From Aspergillus flavus (lineage: Eukaryota > Ascomycota > Eurotiomycetes > Eurotiales > Aspergillaceae), in assembly GCF_009017415.1 (NCBI RefSeq), contig NC_092409.1:4650001-4714000 (forward strand): a stretch of 64,000 nucleotides of DNA, in the 5' to 3' direction. Below, piece after piece: positions 53,459-64,000 of this stretch (its first letter is position 1; each line of letters starts with the position of its first letter). The notes under the pieces are model-generated. The model saw nothing but the letters and a program-made list of their open reading frames with translations. It was not told the DNA's origin and did no database searches. The translations under genes and the position numbers were made by a program.

Positions 53459-56369
53459 TCAATCCATATCCATCAGGACGTCGCTCATGATATAGAGCAC
53501 GTGGGAAAATTTGCGAACGCTCCACTTTCCAGTATCCTTCAACAGGCCCGCATAGTCCAGCAAAATGCGTCGCGCCGAGTTATAGCCACTCTGAAAAGGG
53601 ACCCCACGGAAATATACGGTGCCCCCGTTTCGAATGAAGTTCACCGCTGCCTCATCCGACTCTGTACAAGATTGAGCCCCGTTAGGCTCCATAAAGCTGG
53701 TGAATCCCTCGCCACACAGACTATTCCAGTCTATGTCATCTAGGATGTCGATTGGCGTGCCTCCAGTTTGTGGCTCAGTGCTACTGGGCACCATGTATAT
53801 GTACAAACCCAAGACGAGAGCTGCGGTAAAAAGCGAAAAGACTGAATGAAACGTAATGTGATCCGATGCTTTGCGATGTATCATAATTTTGTACACGTGG
53901 GCTGCGTGTAGACAAGCCCTCCGGGCGGCCGGTGTTTGCGACCAAGCAGCAATATCGTTGAGGGCCATGCGCGCTGGACCTGGACCTGCACGTCCCGCAG
54001 CCAGTTCAAAAATCTGAATATCCGCTGTGAGGTTCATACACATGTTATGCCACAAGATACTAGCGTTTGGGTCCAGACGCCCTTGGATATAACCGTACTT
54101 GCTAGCTATCTGGATTTGAAGAGTTGAGAGACATCTGGCACGACCATCCATGGCATAGGTGTGACATGGAGCAAATGGGTAGCTTGCGCGATTAGACAGG
54201 AGGCGATGATACGACTCCGAGAGCTTAAGCTGCACCATCGATAATACTGCATACAAGCCCAAATTATCGACACGGCTGTCCAATGGTGCGATCTCCACAT
54301 TTTCTGACGGAGACAGCACAGAGGGCATTAACATGCACTGGCCCCCACGAATCAATTGTACCCACTGCGTTGGATCTTTGGCTTCGAAGAGCACTTCACT
54401 ACATGGCAGAATGAGCTGAATATTATCGGAGACGATGATGGGGCTCGTGGATAGGAAGGATGATAGCCAGGCATCCAGGACGAGCAGTGCAATAATTAAT
54501 CTGCTTGGTCAGTGTCTGTTTGGGCTTCCGGTTATATCAGGTAACGAACCGTTTAACAGATTCTACTTTGCTCCAGGCTTTCCATCTTAGAACATTGTCT
54601 GTAATGCTTTCAAACATACTTTTGTCGAGCAATTGACCTTCGGTAGCCGAAAACAAACCGTGCCTTTGTGCAACCTATATTGAGTTAGCGTGAAGAAGTA
54701 TGGATAGTCTTCCATATTTACCGATATGAGGTTGACATAGAGCATCTGGCTTTTCTCAATATGGCCCTTCTCCTACATGTTGATCAGTATCTAGAAGCGC
54801 CTCGGGTGAGACACTACGTACCCCAGTCAGAGCAGCTAGATTAAGGAAAAGAGCGGCTGCTGCAAATGCCGACATAGCGTTTCCCGAGCTTTCAGTGCCA
54901 ACAGAACACATGGCCAATTCAGCCGTAAGTTTCTCCAGGACGAACTGGTAGAAAATCATATCAGTAAACCAATGGTCTGCGGGATTTCTCTAGGGCGCAT
55001 CTTACAGTGAAATTCTTAGATACGAAAGAAGCTGTACCCTGTGTTCCTAGGAAAGTCATCCCGATTAGACACATGACATAGAGCACCAAAGGACTAGTGT
55101 TTCTGGCGGAAAAGGTTGGGACATGGATAAAGGGTACAAGCGGATGAAAGTTGCGAAAGTAGAGGTCAAGTGCCATGTCTAAGATTTCAGCGGGAGGAAA
55201 CTGGGCAAGAGCTATCAGTGCCGAGTCGTAAGCTGGAGGAGCGCTGGAAGTACGATTTCGTTGGCTGTATAGTCGCATGTATCCAAACGTGGCATGAAGG
55301 TGTCTTCTGCAATCCTCATCAAGACCATATCTTGACTTCTGCAGTAATACAGGCGGACTACTTGATGATTGCCCAGAGTGCGCCGCAAAGATATTGTCTA
55401 TGCTGCCGTACGCCACCTCCCGCCAGATACCATTGATGAGGCGCCCGGTGCTATTCGATGGACCCAGCCAACAGTTCTGAACTTTGGCAAATCTATCATT
55501 CGGAATAGTTGCACCGGCTTTTGTATCGTCTGTATCAGTAGAGGGCCCGTCATGTCGCTGGGGGCGCTGTGTCGTGGAGGTTCCCACGTTCTCCTCAATC
55601 AGACCGATATTAGAGTCATGCCCAAAATCCAAAGAACCAGGATATGAAGTTGCATCAGAAGGGTTCAGCCACAGCTGGAGCGAATCATTTGGCATAGGAT
55701 CAAATACAGGCCCTCTGTAGGACGGTTGGTATACCGTTGGTTCCTCGAAATACGTTTGTTGGTCAGCCACAAGCATTGAATTGGCATCCGGCTCGGTGCG
55801 CGCATGATGGGACGAGACGTCCGCCAGAAAGTCCAGTGATGATGGGAGACCTGCTGCCGCAGTGGTGGGTATGTCGCGAGGCCCTACCGCTTGCGTGTGG
55901 ATTGAATTAGAATAAACGCCGGCGTCCACATTAGGAAAGAATTGTTGACCATTGTCAGGGATATTGGACGGTTGATAATGGGAGTCCTGGGCCGATGATG
56001 CCGGGGGCTGTTGGTCGAGTGCCTTGGTGGTTGAGTGCGCAGCTGGACCATTATGGCCCTTAGCATGACGGCTTAAAACATCGCTGGAGTTTGTAAGTCA
56101 CAGTCGCTTACCCGTCGAATGCAACCTGTGTATGTGCAGGCTATCCAATGTTTAAAGAATGCTTATCGCGTTAGAAGCTGCATACCTTCGAGAGAACCGT
56201 TTGTGGCAGACATTGCATTCGTAGGGCTTTTCTTTGGTATCTATGATATATTAAAACCCATTCTGGAGAAAGATCTGGGCGCAGTTGACTGACGGGACCG
56301 TTCATGGCGCTTGAAGTGCTCTGTCTTTTTGAAGCGACGGTCACAGATGTTGCACTTCTTGATAACCAT
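53459..56369 (-). CDS. C2H2 zinc-finger transcription factor with Fungal_trans domain
   Basis: Seven exons: 56369..56294, 56240..56186, 56083..55006, 54944..54822, 54772..54722, 54674..54550 and 54500..53459, giving 849 residues. The N-terminus has two C2H2 fingers, KCNICDRRFKKTEHFKRHER-SH and YECNVCHKRFSR-SDVLSRHAKGH, both C-x2-C-x12-H-x3-H, split over the first three exons. A disordered Gln/Ser/Pro region follows to about residue 275. The Fungal_trans domain begins near LDLYFRNFHPLVPFIHVPTF and continues through FVLEKLTAELAMCSVGTESS and SAFAAAALFLNLAALTGEKG. Regulators of this architecture control carbon, steroid or secondary-metabolite genes; no specific orthologue is recognised. Introns of 47-61 nt except the 102-nt second one. 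Confidence 0.87.
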
Positions 56370-58466
56370 CGTGAAGCTCGCGGAGCTGCAAGGACAGATA
56401 GTCGATTAATCTCTCGGACTGCGAGAGCATTGCACTCAGTCAAAGTTTTCAAGATGAAGAGGAGTAAGGAGTAGGCACAAATTGAGTTGCAGTAGAAGCA
56501 AAGAGGAAAAAAAAAAATGGGGGCATGCGGGATGGGGAAATCCATTTGGGTTTCTAATCTCAGCTAGTAACAATACATACATACATTACTGAAGGTAGCT
56601 AATGGCTGGATATCATGTTTGTATTAAAAAGTACGTACTCTTGCTGACTGTCAGTGCAGACAATCTGACTGCAGTTATCTTCTACCTTTCTCTATACTAT
56701 ACTCATTAAGATCTATGGTAGTTATATTATTGTTGTACGTAATATGGATGTTGCTGCAGTGACCCGTCTGGCATAAATACTATACATGGTTTACAGCCAG
56801 CTGCAGCAGTGATGCCCCATTTTAGTACCCCGTGGGGAAGCTAGATAGATGTAGTACCTCGTTATCAACGCCACGATCAGAAGCAATTACAGGTACTGTA
56901 AATAGTCACCTCTAGGGATCTCAGCAACTGACTCAAATTTCCCATACATTGAGTATTCAGGTATCTCAACTGTATTCAGCCTTGATAAATTACAGTCCTC
57001 TCCTTGGCGGCAAGCGGGGAAAAGTCGGCATTTGCGGCGCCATTCAATTGCCGATCGCTCTGTTTGCCACAACCCTATTTTACTAGTCCTATCGAATAAC
57101 GACTAACTATACTACTAACAATATCTTTGCGATGTGTACACTCTATGGGGAATTAATTACCAGTGTCAACCATCTTTTGTCGTGGTACTCACAAAGACTG
57201 CAATCATTGAACAGGCAAGTTAGTCAGGTGTGTGCTAGAGTCAAGCGATTTAGGCAAGGGAATCAGCGAATTCTCCACTGATTGAAAGAGAATAGACAAA
57301 GATAGCTTCTATATGTGATCAAAGCTGCTATGGTCTATGTGACTTGTCCATACAGTCTAGGCCTAGCAATTAAGATGGGTGATTAGACTCAAACACATCG
57401 GCCTCCTCTTGGCTTGAGCTTCCTCGTGGCATCCAAGCATAGTGACGGACCACAACTTGCATGTGGGGCTCGGGACAACTACTCCGTAGATTAGACTTAA
57501 CTATAGTATAGCCCTATAAGCTATGGTGGAGATTGGAACTCAAGAACATAATGTGGAAAACGATGCATTGCCATAGTTTAGACGTATTTGGTGCTATCAG
57601 GTCCGACCTACTATCTGGATTACCTCCCGCCATAATACCCTCGGCTCAGCGTTGGATGAGGATTCGTGAGGAGAACGTTCTCAAATCGGTCATTGGCGTC
57701 ATTCTGCAAGCTCATTTGATTATCGCCATCATTAGGGTGACCAACATGTCGTACGAGCTCGTATAGTTGGCAAGCAAACGCTGCAACTCTTGAATGCTCA
57801 CGGAGATAGGGCTAACAAAAGCAACGGCACTTAATATTATACCCTAGAGTCTCCAAATGACCTTGCTGAGACCGTTGGACAAAAACTGTCTCTCTAGATA
57901 GTGTCGACGATACAATCATGTGATTTTGCAAATATATGGGCTCCGGTGCGCCAAGATTGATCGGAGTCATTTGATGCGGCGACAAAAGTACGATAACGAC
58001 GACTTAACATCTACGTTGGGGAAAGTCAATCACTAAGTTTCTACGCTACAGCGTTGACCGTTGAGACTAGCCCTATTGATCCAATCAGATTGCCAGGTTT
58101 AATTAACTATCCGATCTGGTCTGCTGAATGCTACGCTAAACACCCAACTGCAGATGGCTCCCTGTGCGCTCTCGCATGTTAGGTAATGCTCCACTAAGCG
58201 TTACGATTAGTGGCTTTTTGCAAATCAGGACTGCACAGGTGGCAGCATGAAGGAAAGAAAAGTGGGCACGATACCTCTGACACAAGCCATTGATCGGTTC
58301 ATCATACCATTTGATCTGTTCCCCGGTCCACTGACAGGGATATCTCAAGGATGAAGCCTCGGTAGGGGCAGCTGCTTTAAACCACAACGCCCGCCCCCCT
58401 CCCCAAAAGAAAAAAAAAAATCTAGTCAACATCTGCTTCCGTTTCCCATTTTGCTTTGTTGACAAA
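56370..58466. other. Gene-poor, AT-rich 2.1 kb
   Basis: This holds the promoter of the C2H2 factor and that of the methyltransferase. Frames at 56887-57072 (-), 57533-57766 (+) and 58136-58465 (-) show no domain or signal. One TACTCCGTA 9-mer (57480-57488) occurs. I see no transposon ends, although the lack of genes would fit decayed repeats. Confidence 0.4.
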
Positions 58467-59979
58467 ATGTCCGAAGAAACGTCCCAAAAAGCTCACTATT
58501 CGTCAATACTCGGAGCAGATCCTTTACTAATTGATGTAGGTGGCCTAAAGTAGGGTCCTTACGTTGCCGACTGACATAGCCCAGGACAGCTCCTCCGGCG
58601 AAGAAAAGAGTGCTGGCGATGACTACTCGTTAGTCTCCTGTTTATTCTGGTGGATCAATAAACAGCAGGGGATGGCATACTAACAGTGCATTATAGAGCT
58701 CTTACCTCTGCAAGTGGATTGACATCTATAAGCGCTAGCATTACCGATTACAGGTATGATCTCCTGATGCTTTCATCGCAACGCCTGTAGGTTAGTCTGG
58801 CTGAAACAAGGCCTCTGAAATGGCCAGATATGAGGTATGAGCAAAAAACACTTCAAATGATGTGTTTAAGCTACTGAAACCTCAACAGAATGGACGTCGC
58901 TATCACGCCTATCGCGAAGGAATTTATATCGGGGTAGCTAGTGCATCCCATAACCACCCCGTTATATGGATTACTAAGTCTCTGGTAGCCGAATGACGAA
59001 GCAGAACAAGACCGCATGGGCCTAGTGCACCATATATACTCTCTGTTGCTGGAAAGAAAGCTCCATCTGGCGCCTCTTAGCGAGAGCCCCAAACGTGTTC
59101 TTGATCTGGGCACTGGGACCGGCTTGTGGGCCATAGATTTCGCTGAGTAAGGATGCATGATTATCGCTCAATTTCTCATGCGTTAACATCCACATTACCT
59201 TATAGTGAACACGAAAATGCTCAGGTTATTGGTAATGATTTGAGTCCTATCCAGCCGAAATGGTATAGTGTCTTTTTCCTTTCTCCCTCCTCTTCGTTAC
59301 TGTACTTCAGGGAGTGATTCGAGCTTATAGCTTTTATAGGGTACCGTCAAACTGTCAGTTTGAGATAGACGACTTCGAATCAGACTGGATGTATAAAGCG
59401 CCATTCGACTATATCCATGCGCGTGAACTGTCCGGGTGCATAGGCAACATCGACAAGCTTTTTCGGCAAGTATTTGACCATACAAGTTCTGGAGGTTACT
59501 TTGAACTCCAAGCTGTCAGCGCCCATTTCTTATCCGATGATGATACTGCTGAGAAGGCTGTCACTGCTCAAGAGTGGATGAAAAACATCCGTGAGGGTGG
59601 TCGAAAATTCGGTAAGCCGTTGGATGACGCTTGTGAATGGAAACAGAAATTGGAAGATATTGGTTTCGCGGACGTTACAGAAACGTTACTTAAGGTTAGT
59701 GAGCGAACGGTATACCGGTGTGGCAATCTAACTCGGCATGGAATACAGGTACCCCTTGGTACTTGGCCTAAGGACGCGAGAATGAAAGAAATCGGGAAGT
59801 TTGGGTTCGTTGGAGAGTTGCAAGCTATTGAGGCTTATACACCTGCACTATTCACGCGAGTCCTTGGTTGGAGTGAAGAGGAGATGCAAGTAATGATGGA
59901 CAAGGTCAAGGAAGAGCTCTTTGATCGATCACTGCATTTATACCTTCCAGTCCATGTTGTATATGGTCGGAAACCTTGA
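58467..59979 (+). CDS. SAM-dependent methyltransferase, LaeA-like family, with a 7-nt micro-exon
   Basis: Eight exons: 58467..58535, 58585..58628, 58697..58753, 58828..58834 (7 nt), 58889..58933, 58989..59146, 59206..59262 and 59340..59979, giving 358 residues. The reconstructed SITDYRYENGRRYHAYREG is typical of this family, and the micro-exon supplies the codons for Y-E plus one base of R. SAM-binding motif I is RVLDLGTGTGLWAIDFADEH, then VIGNDLSPIQPKW, VPSNCQFEIDDFE, FDYIHARELSG and TSSGGYFELQAVS. These enzymes resemble LaeA and TAM methyltransferases, some of which regulate or tailor secondary metabolites; most have unknown substrates. An NRPS-like gene begins 3.9 kb downstream. Confidence 0.85.
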
Positions 59980-60837
59980 TGCGATAGGGGCCATAGAAAC
60001 TGAGGACAGACCTGGTCAAGTTCTTAAAGCGAGGTTAATATTGTACATACAGACAGTCGGTTTGACATATATACATTTGTTGGTTTGGCATCGGCATCAA
60101 TGTCCAAGTAGCATGGTAATCTCAGCCAACAAAACTCAACCAAAGTGTAGCTGATCAGGAGTATAGGACAATATTAACATCACGATTAGACGCGATAAGG
60201 ACGGCGTAAAAAAAACACCCATTGCCGATGTGACTCCCGCTGTCGGAATGGTAACTTACAATCGATACGTGACATTTCCGACCAATGTCTGTACCGCTTT
60301 TATCCAATCGATCTGATCTAACTAGTTCTTAAGATCGGAGATCTTTAAGTGTTCAAATGGGTTATATTAGTACTTATAGGTCCAGTCGGGGGTTAGTTCA
60401 TAATAAGAGATTAAAGCCCACACTGACAGCTGAACTAGAACTTGAACTCATCCGATGCAAGGCCCAAAGTTGTCTCCAATTCCCCGCGGGGATGAGGGTT
60501 CTTCCCTCCGCGATACCGTAGTTCGAAAACTTCGAATACAGTCCCATACGCGGCAGTACCCCAAACCTCAGCCGGCGGTGGGCCCGGCTTCGGAAGGCGG
60601 CAAAGCGGTCTACGAAGACCGGGCGGATAAGCACTTTGTCGGCTTTTGTATCTAACCGAAAATGTAGCTGGTTACTCCGTATCGACCCTCATGTTGGGGT
60701 CGAAGCTGAGGTCGCTACTGTGGCGCCGCCGCCATGGATCTCTTTTTATTGCCCTCTCTTCTTCTTTCTTCTCTTTCCCTTCCTCAGTTTCATACTCCCT
60801 GCGGTTTTGAGTCAATTGTCAAAGGTTAGTCGACACG
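59980..60837. other. Intergenic: methyltransferase 3' region and SCOT promoter
   Basis: No gene is seen. A TACTCCGTA (60673-60681) lies 157 bp upstream of the SCOT ATG, followed by a pyrimidine-rich stretch (60736-60795) typical of fungal core promoters. Confidence 0.45.
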
Positions 60838-62576
60838 ATGTCGCGACCTTTCCTCTCCATGTTCCGCCCTGTAGGGCGGCGGAACTTCTCCGTCTCAACC
60901 TCAAGAAGAGCAATCGATAAGCTATGTGAATCAGCTCAGGAAGCCGTTAAGGACTTGAAGGGCTCCTCCACTCTCCTTGTTGGAGGTTTTGGTTTCTCGG
61001 GTGTGCCCAATACTTTGATCAACGCTGTGCGTGATCGTCCGGAGGTCACTGATTTGACCGTGGTCTCCAACAATGCCGGCATGCCGGGTGCTGGTCTTGG
61101 TACGTTCCTAAAGGATAGAGCTGCGACACCAGCAGAATGACAACTAATACCAAACAGGACAGTTACTGGAATCCGGACAAATTGGTAAAATGATTGCTTC
61201 GTTCATCGGTGAAAACAAGGTCTTTGAAAAAATGTATCTGAATGGTGACCTCGCGTTGGAACTCACTCCCCAGGGTACCATTGCTGAAAAGTGTGCTGCT
61301 GGTGCAGCTGGTGTCCCTGCTTTCTATACTCCCGCGGCTTATGGAACAATTGGTTGGTCTTCTCCAATCTCTTTGCCAGGCTAGACGAGCTGACGTTTGG
61401 ACAGTGCAAACTGGTGAACTCCCCGTACGTTACAACAAGGATGGCACTGTGGCGGAAACGTCCAAGCCTAAGGAAACCCGCGAGTTCAACGGCAAGAACT
61501 ACATTCTGGAAGAGGCAATTTTCGGTGACTACGCTCTGGTTAAGGTTCACAAGGCCGATAAGCTTGGTAACTGCCAGTTCCGTAAGGCGATGAACAACTT
61601 CAACGAGGCCATGGCCAAGAACGCCAAGTACACCATTGTTGAAGCGGACCACATTGTCGAAGTCGGAGAGATCGACCCCGAGGATATCCACCTGCAGGGA
61701 ATCTACGTCAACAAGGTCATTCAGAGCCAGGGTGAAAAGCAGATTGAGAAGCTCACATTCGCTAAGGACCCTAGCGAGATGCTCAAGGCCGGTGAGTCCG
61801 TTCCCGATCTTCTTCCTTTAATAGAATCTCATTTCTCATAACCACCTAGGTTCCGGTGAAGCCACCGCCCGTCGTGAGCGTATCGTCAAGCGTGCTGCCA
61901 AGGAATTCCGCGACGGAATGTATGTTAACCTGGGTATTGGAATGCCCCTGATCGCTCCTTCGTATCTCCCTGAAGGCGTGGAGGTTGTTCTCCAGGCCGA
62001 GAACGGTATTCTGGGACTGGGTGGTTACCCTAAGCCGGGTGAGGAGGACCCTGACCTCATCAACCCTGGTAAGGAGACTGTCACCCTGGCCAGTGGTGCT
62101 TCTGTGTTCGGCTCTCACGAGAGCTTTGGTATGATTCGCTCTGGTCGTATTGATCTTACTATGCTTGGTGCTCTCCAAGTGAGCCAGTACGGAGGTATGT
62201 CTTCGATCATGTTCCTGGATTCTCCTTCAGCCTCTAACAACTGCCCATAGATCTCGCGAACTTTATGCTTCCTGGTAAGGTGAAGGGTGTTGGTGGCGCC
62301 ATGGACTTGGTCGCCAATCCTGAGAAGACCAAGGTCGTTGTGACTATGGAGCACGTCGACAAGAAGGGCAACCCCAAGATCTTGCCTGAGTGCTCTTTCC
62401 CCCTGACTGGCCCCCGCTGCGTGTGGAAGATCATCACTGATCTGGCCGTCTTTGAAGTCAGCCCCACCGAGGGTCTGACCCTTGCTGAACACGCTGAGGG
62501 TGTCTCTGTTGAGGAGATCCGCAGCAAGACTGCCGCTCCTTTCAAGGTTGCGGATGACTTGAAGCCCATGTTGTAA
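60838..62576 (+). CDS. Mitochondrial succinyl-CoA:3-ketoacid CoA-transferase (SCOT)
   Basis: Exons are 60838..61099, 61158..61352, 61405..61791, 61850..62194 and 62251..62576, giving 504 residues. The N-terminus ([19 protein letters not shown]) is a mitochondrial presequence. The alpha-like half carries [37 protein letters not shown] and [16 protein letters not shown]. The beta-like half, joined through [11 protein letters not shown], carries [16 protein letters not shown] and [13 protein letters not shown], in which E332 is the nucleophile that forms the glutamyl-CoA intermediate. The enzyme moves CoA from succinyl-CoA to acetoacetate or related acids in ketone-body and short-acid catabolism. 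A related fungal CoA-transferase detoxifies propionyl-CoA, so that role cannot be ruled out. Confidence 0.95.
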
Positions 62577-63853
62577 TTATAGATATCCATGCACATATAG
62601 AACGTTAAATTGATTTTGTTTTGGCTACGAAGATATTCCATATCATGACATTCTAACTCAAGTCGCAACTCATTGTGCATGGTCCACTGCGCCTCAATTC
62701 CTCACTAGTACCAGTCGCTACATGTTATTGGTCTCTGGCTGCAACTAGAGGCCATGGGTTTTGAACATACACGTCGCATGAAGCTGTAAAGTTTGACATA
62801 AACCTGATACGGAGAAGCGACCCGCTGGCGCTTATGACAGAAGTACTTCTACTCCTACATCATTTGGCCTCCGTCTCACTGCTGCCATATTCTTTTCTTG
62901 TCTAGCTAGGCCTGGCCATCCTGCCAAGCAAGGGTTTCTTCAGTCCAAATAACGTCATGCATTAGTTGCCTTCTTCGTTCATCTGCAGCGCCTGACACGC
63001 CGATCCACTGACGTTTAGCCCTATAGTTTTTTTATGTTGCTAATTTACGACTTTTCGGAGTCCAGGGTCTGGAATCCACTCTGTCTGTGAAGAACCAGGA
63101 AGTCACGCTTCAAGTGGTCAGAGTTTCTAGTTCCCGGAAAGTATAATTGATTGCCTGCAGAAGCCCGATGCTCTGACCCTCAGCCAGCGCAGCGGCGAGG
63201 ATGCTGTACTACTACATCATTAGACCCACTCACCCATGAGCGTCAGGTCGATTCTTTTCCGGAAATCAAGAATATGCTACAAACATGAAGCTCTTTGGTG
63301 TAAAATATCCAATGCGACGTCGGTACTTTTCTGATTTAACTTTGGAACTGCTGACTTTCCTGGCCGTTAAACCCTCAAAATCCTGATGTCGCTCGTATCT
63401 ATCTTGATTTGATTGAAGCTTCATTCTCAAAAACCCTCGTAAGTAGTATCCTCTCTCATTCTTGGACAACAAAGGGGAGCAGATTTGCTATTGGATGGAA
63501 TACGATCCCTCGAATGTCGAGCTGCATTTGCTGTTGCCGTGTGACTGTGTCGGCAAAGGCTTAATGCAACCATTTCCCACCTTGAATAATGGCACATCCC
63601 ATCATAGGTGGTCATTGAGCATGGAAATGACGATTTCTATCATTGTCAATGCATATATGAAGCACTATTGTGCGGTTGGAAAGGCATATAAGGTCGTGGA
63701 AGACTTCGAGATACAGTACAGGATTCCCAGACAGAAAACACGAGAAAGAGCATTGCAAACATAAAGAGCACAGTATTCAAGTCCGTTCAAATCAAGTATC
63801 TACTCGCTTTATTGTTCTATTCAAAGCATTCGCTACTTGTTGCATTTATCAAA
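62577..63853. other. Intergenic: 1.3 kb upstream of the NRPS-like gene
   Basis: No coding gene or clear element is recognised. The frame at 63462-63764 has no domain features. Confidence 0.4.
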
Positions 63854-64000
63854 ATGGACCGCTACCTCTCCACCCACGTTGGCCACAGGCCGGACGCCAT
63901 CGCCATCGAAGACGATACCCAGAAGTTGACTTATAAGGACCTAGACCGAGAAGTCGACAGGCTAGCCTCCGTGTTGAAGAATTACCACTTGAGCCCCGAG
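63854..64000 (+). CDS. Adenylation-domain (NRPS or NRPS-like) gene, 5' end only, cut by right edge
   Basis: From the ATG at 63854 the frame stays open to the edge (49 codons). It reads THVGHRPDAIAIEDDTQKLT followed by YKDLDREVDRLASVLKN, the usual opening of an AMP-binding adenylation domain in NRPS and NRPS-like reductases (A1 region, RPDAIAIE and LTYxxL). Whether thiolation, condensation or reductase domains follow lies outside the window. Confidence 0.7.
   Translation, partial: MDRYLSTHVGHRPDAIAIEDDTQKLTYKDLDREVDRLASVLKNYHLSPE

Noticed and set aside
56887..57766. Small frames of 61 and 77 codons in the gene-poor stretch
   Set aside because: No recognisable protein features and no intron partners; about what chance gives in 2 kb.

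Overview
The window is nuclear DNA of a filamentous ascomycete, most likely an Aspergillus-like Eurotiomycete. Nearly every gene is split by 47-102 nt introns with GT..AG ends and CTRAY-like branch points. The gene content is typically fungal: Zn2Cys6 and C2H2/Fungal_trans regulators, GH81 glucanase, an NLR with a nucleoside-phosphorylase head, a LaeA-type methyltransferase and an NRPS-type adenylation start. Genes were rebuilt by joining exons by eye. In every complete multi-exon model the coding lengths add up to a multiple of three.

Layout, 1-26 kb (mostly housekeeping): SPX-domain phosphate transporter (-, cut by the left edge); mitochondrial ribosomal protein uS7 (-); vacuolar Ca2+/H+ exchanger (-); secreted GH81 endo-beta-1,3-glucanase (-); UTP14 (-) and mitochondrial mL41 (+) from a shared divergent promoter; HUL5-type HECT ubiquitin ligase (+); poly(A)-binding protein (+) with an A-rich upstream region.

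Layout, 26-43 kb (accessory): a Fungal_trans regulator without a visible Zn cluster (-) beside a tartrate/D-malate dehydrogenase-like enzyme (-); an 88-residue secreted cysteine-rich protein (+); an aspartate-type aminotransferase (+) preceded by three inverted CGG pairs; a metal-dependent amidohydrolase (+); a tiny DUF1918-like protein in three exons (+); a PNP/NB-ARC/TPR NLR (+), which a 65-nt intron joins from two adjacent reading frames; a 274-residue Zn2Cys6 protein (+); and a secreted FG-GAP/VCBS repeat protein (-). The dehydrogenase, aminotransferase and amidohydrolase could form a small catabolic module, but that is inference.

Layout, 43-64 kb: Rrn7 (-), eIF5A (-), Vps52 (+), L-2-hydroxyglutarate dehydrogenase (+), a protein derived from a copia-type Pol beta-barrel domain (+), a C2H2/Fungal_trans regulator (-), a gene-poor 2.1 kb stretch, a SAM methyltransferase with a 7-nt micro-exon (+), succinyl-CoA:3-ketoacid CoA-transferase (+), and the first 49 codons of an NRPS-like gene at the right edge (+).

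The best candidates for something unusual are the NLR neighbourhood, the DUF1918-like gene, the tandem CGG sites, the micro-exon, the domesticated retroelement domain and a recurrent intergenic 9-mer (TACGGAGTA). No tRNA, rRNA, CRISPR array or intact mobile element could be supported.
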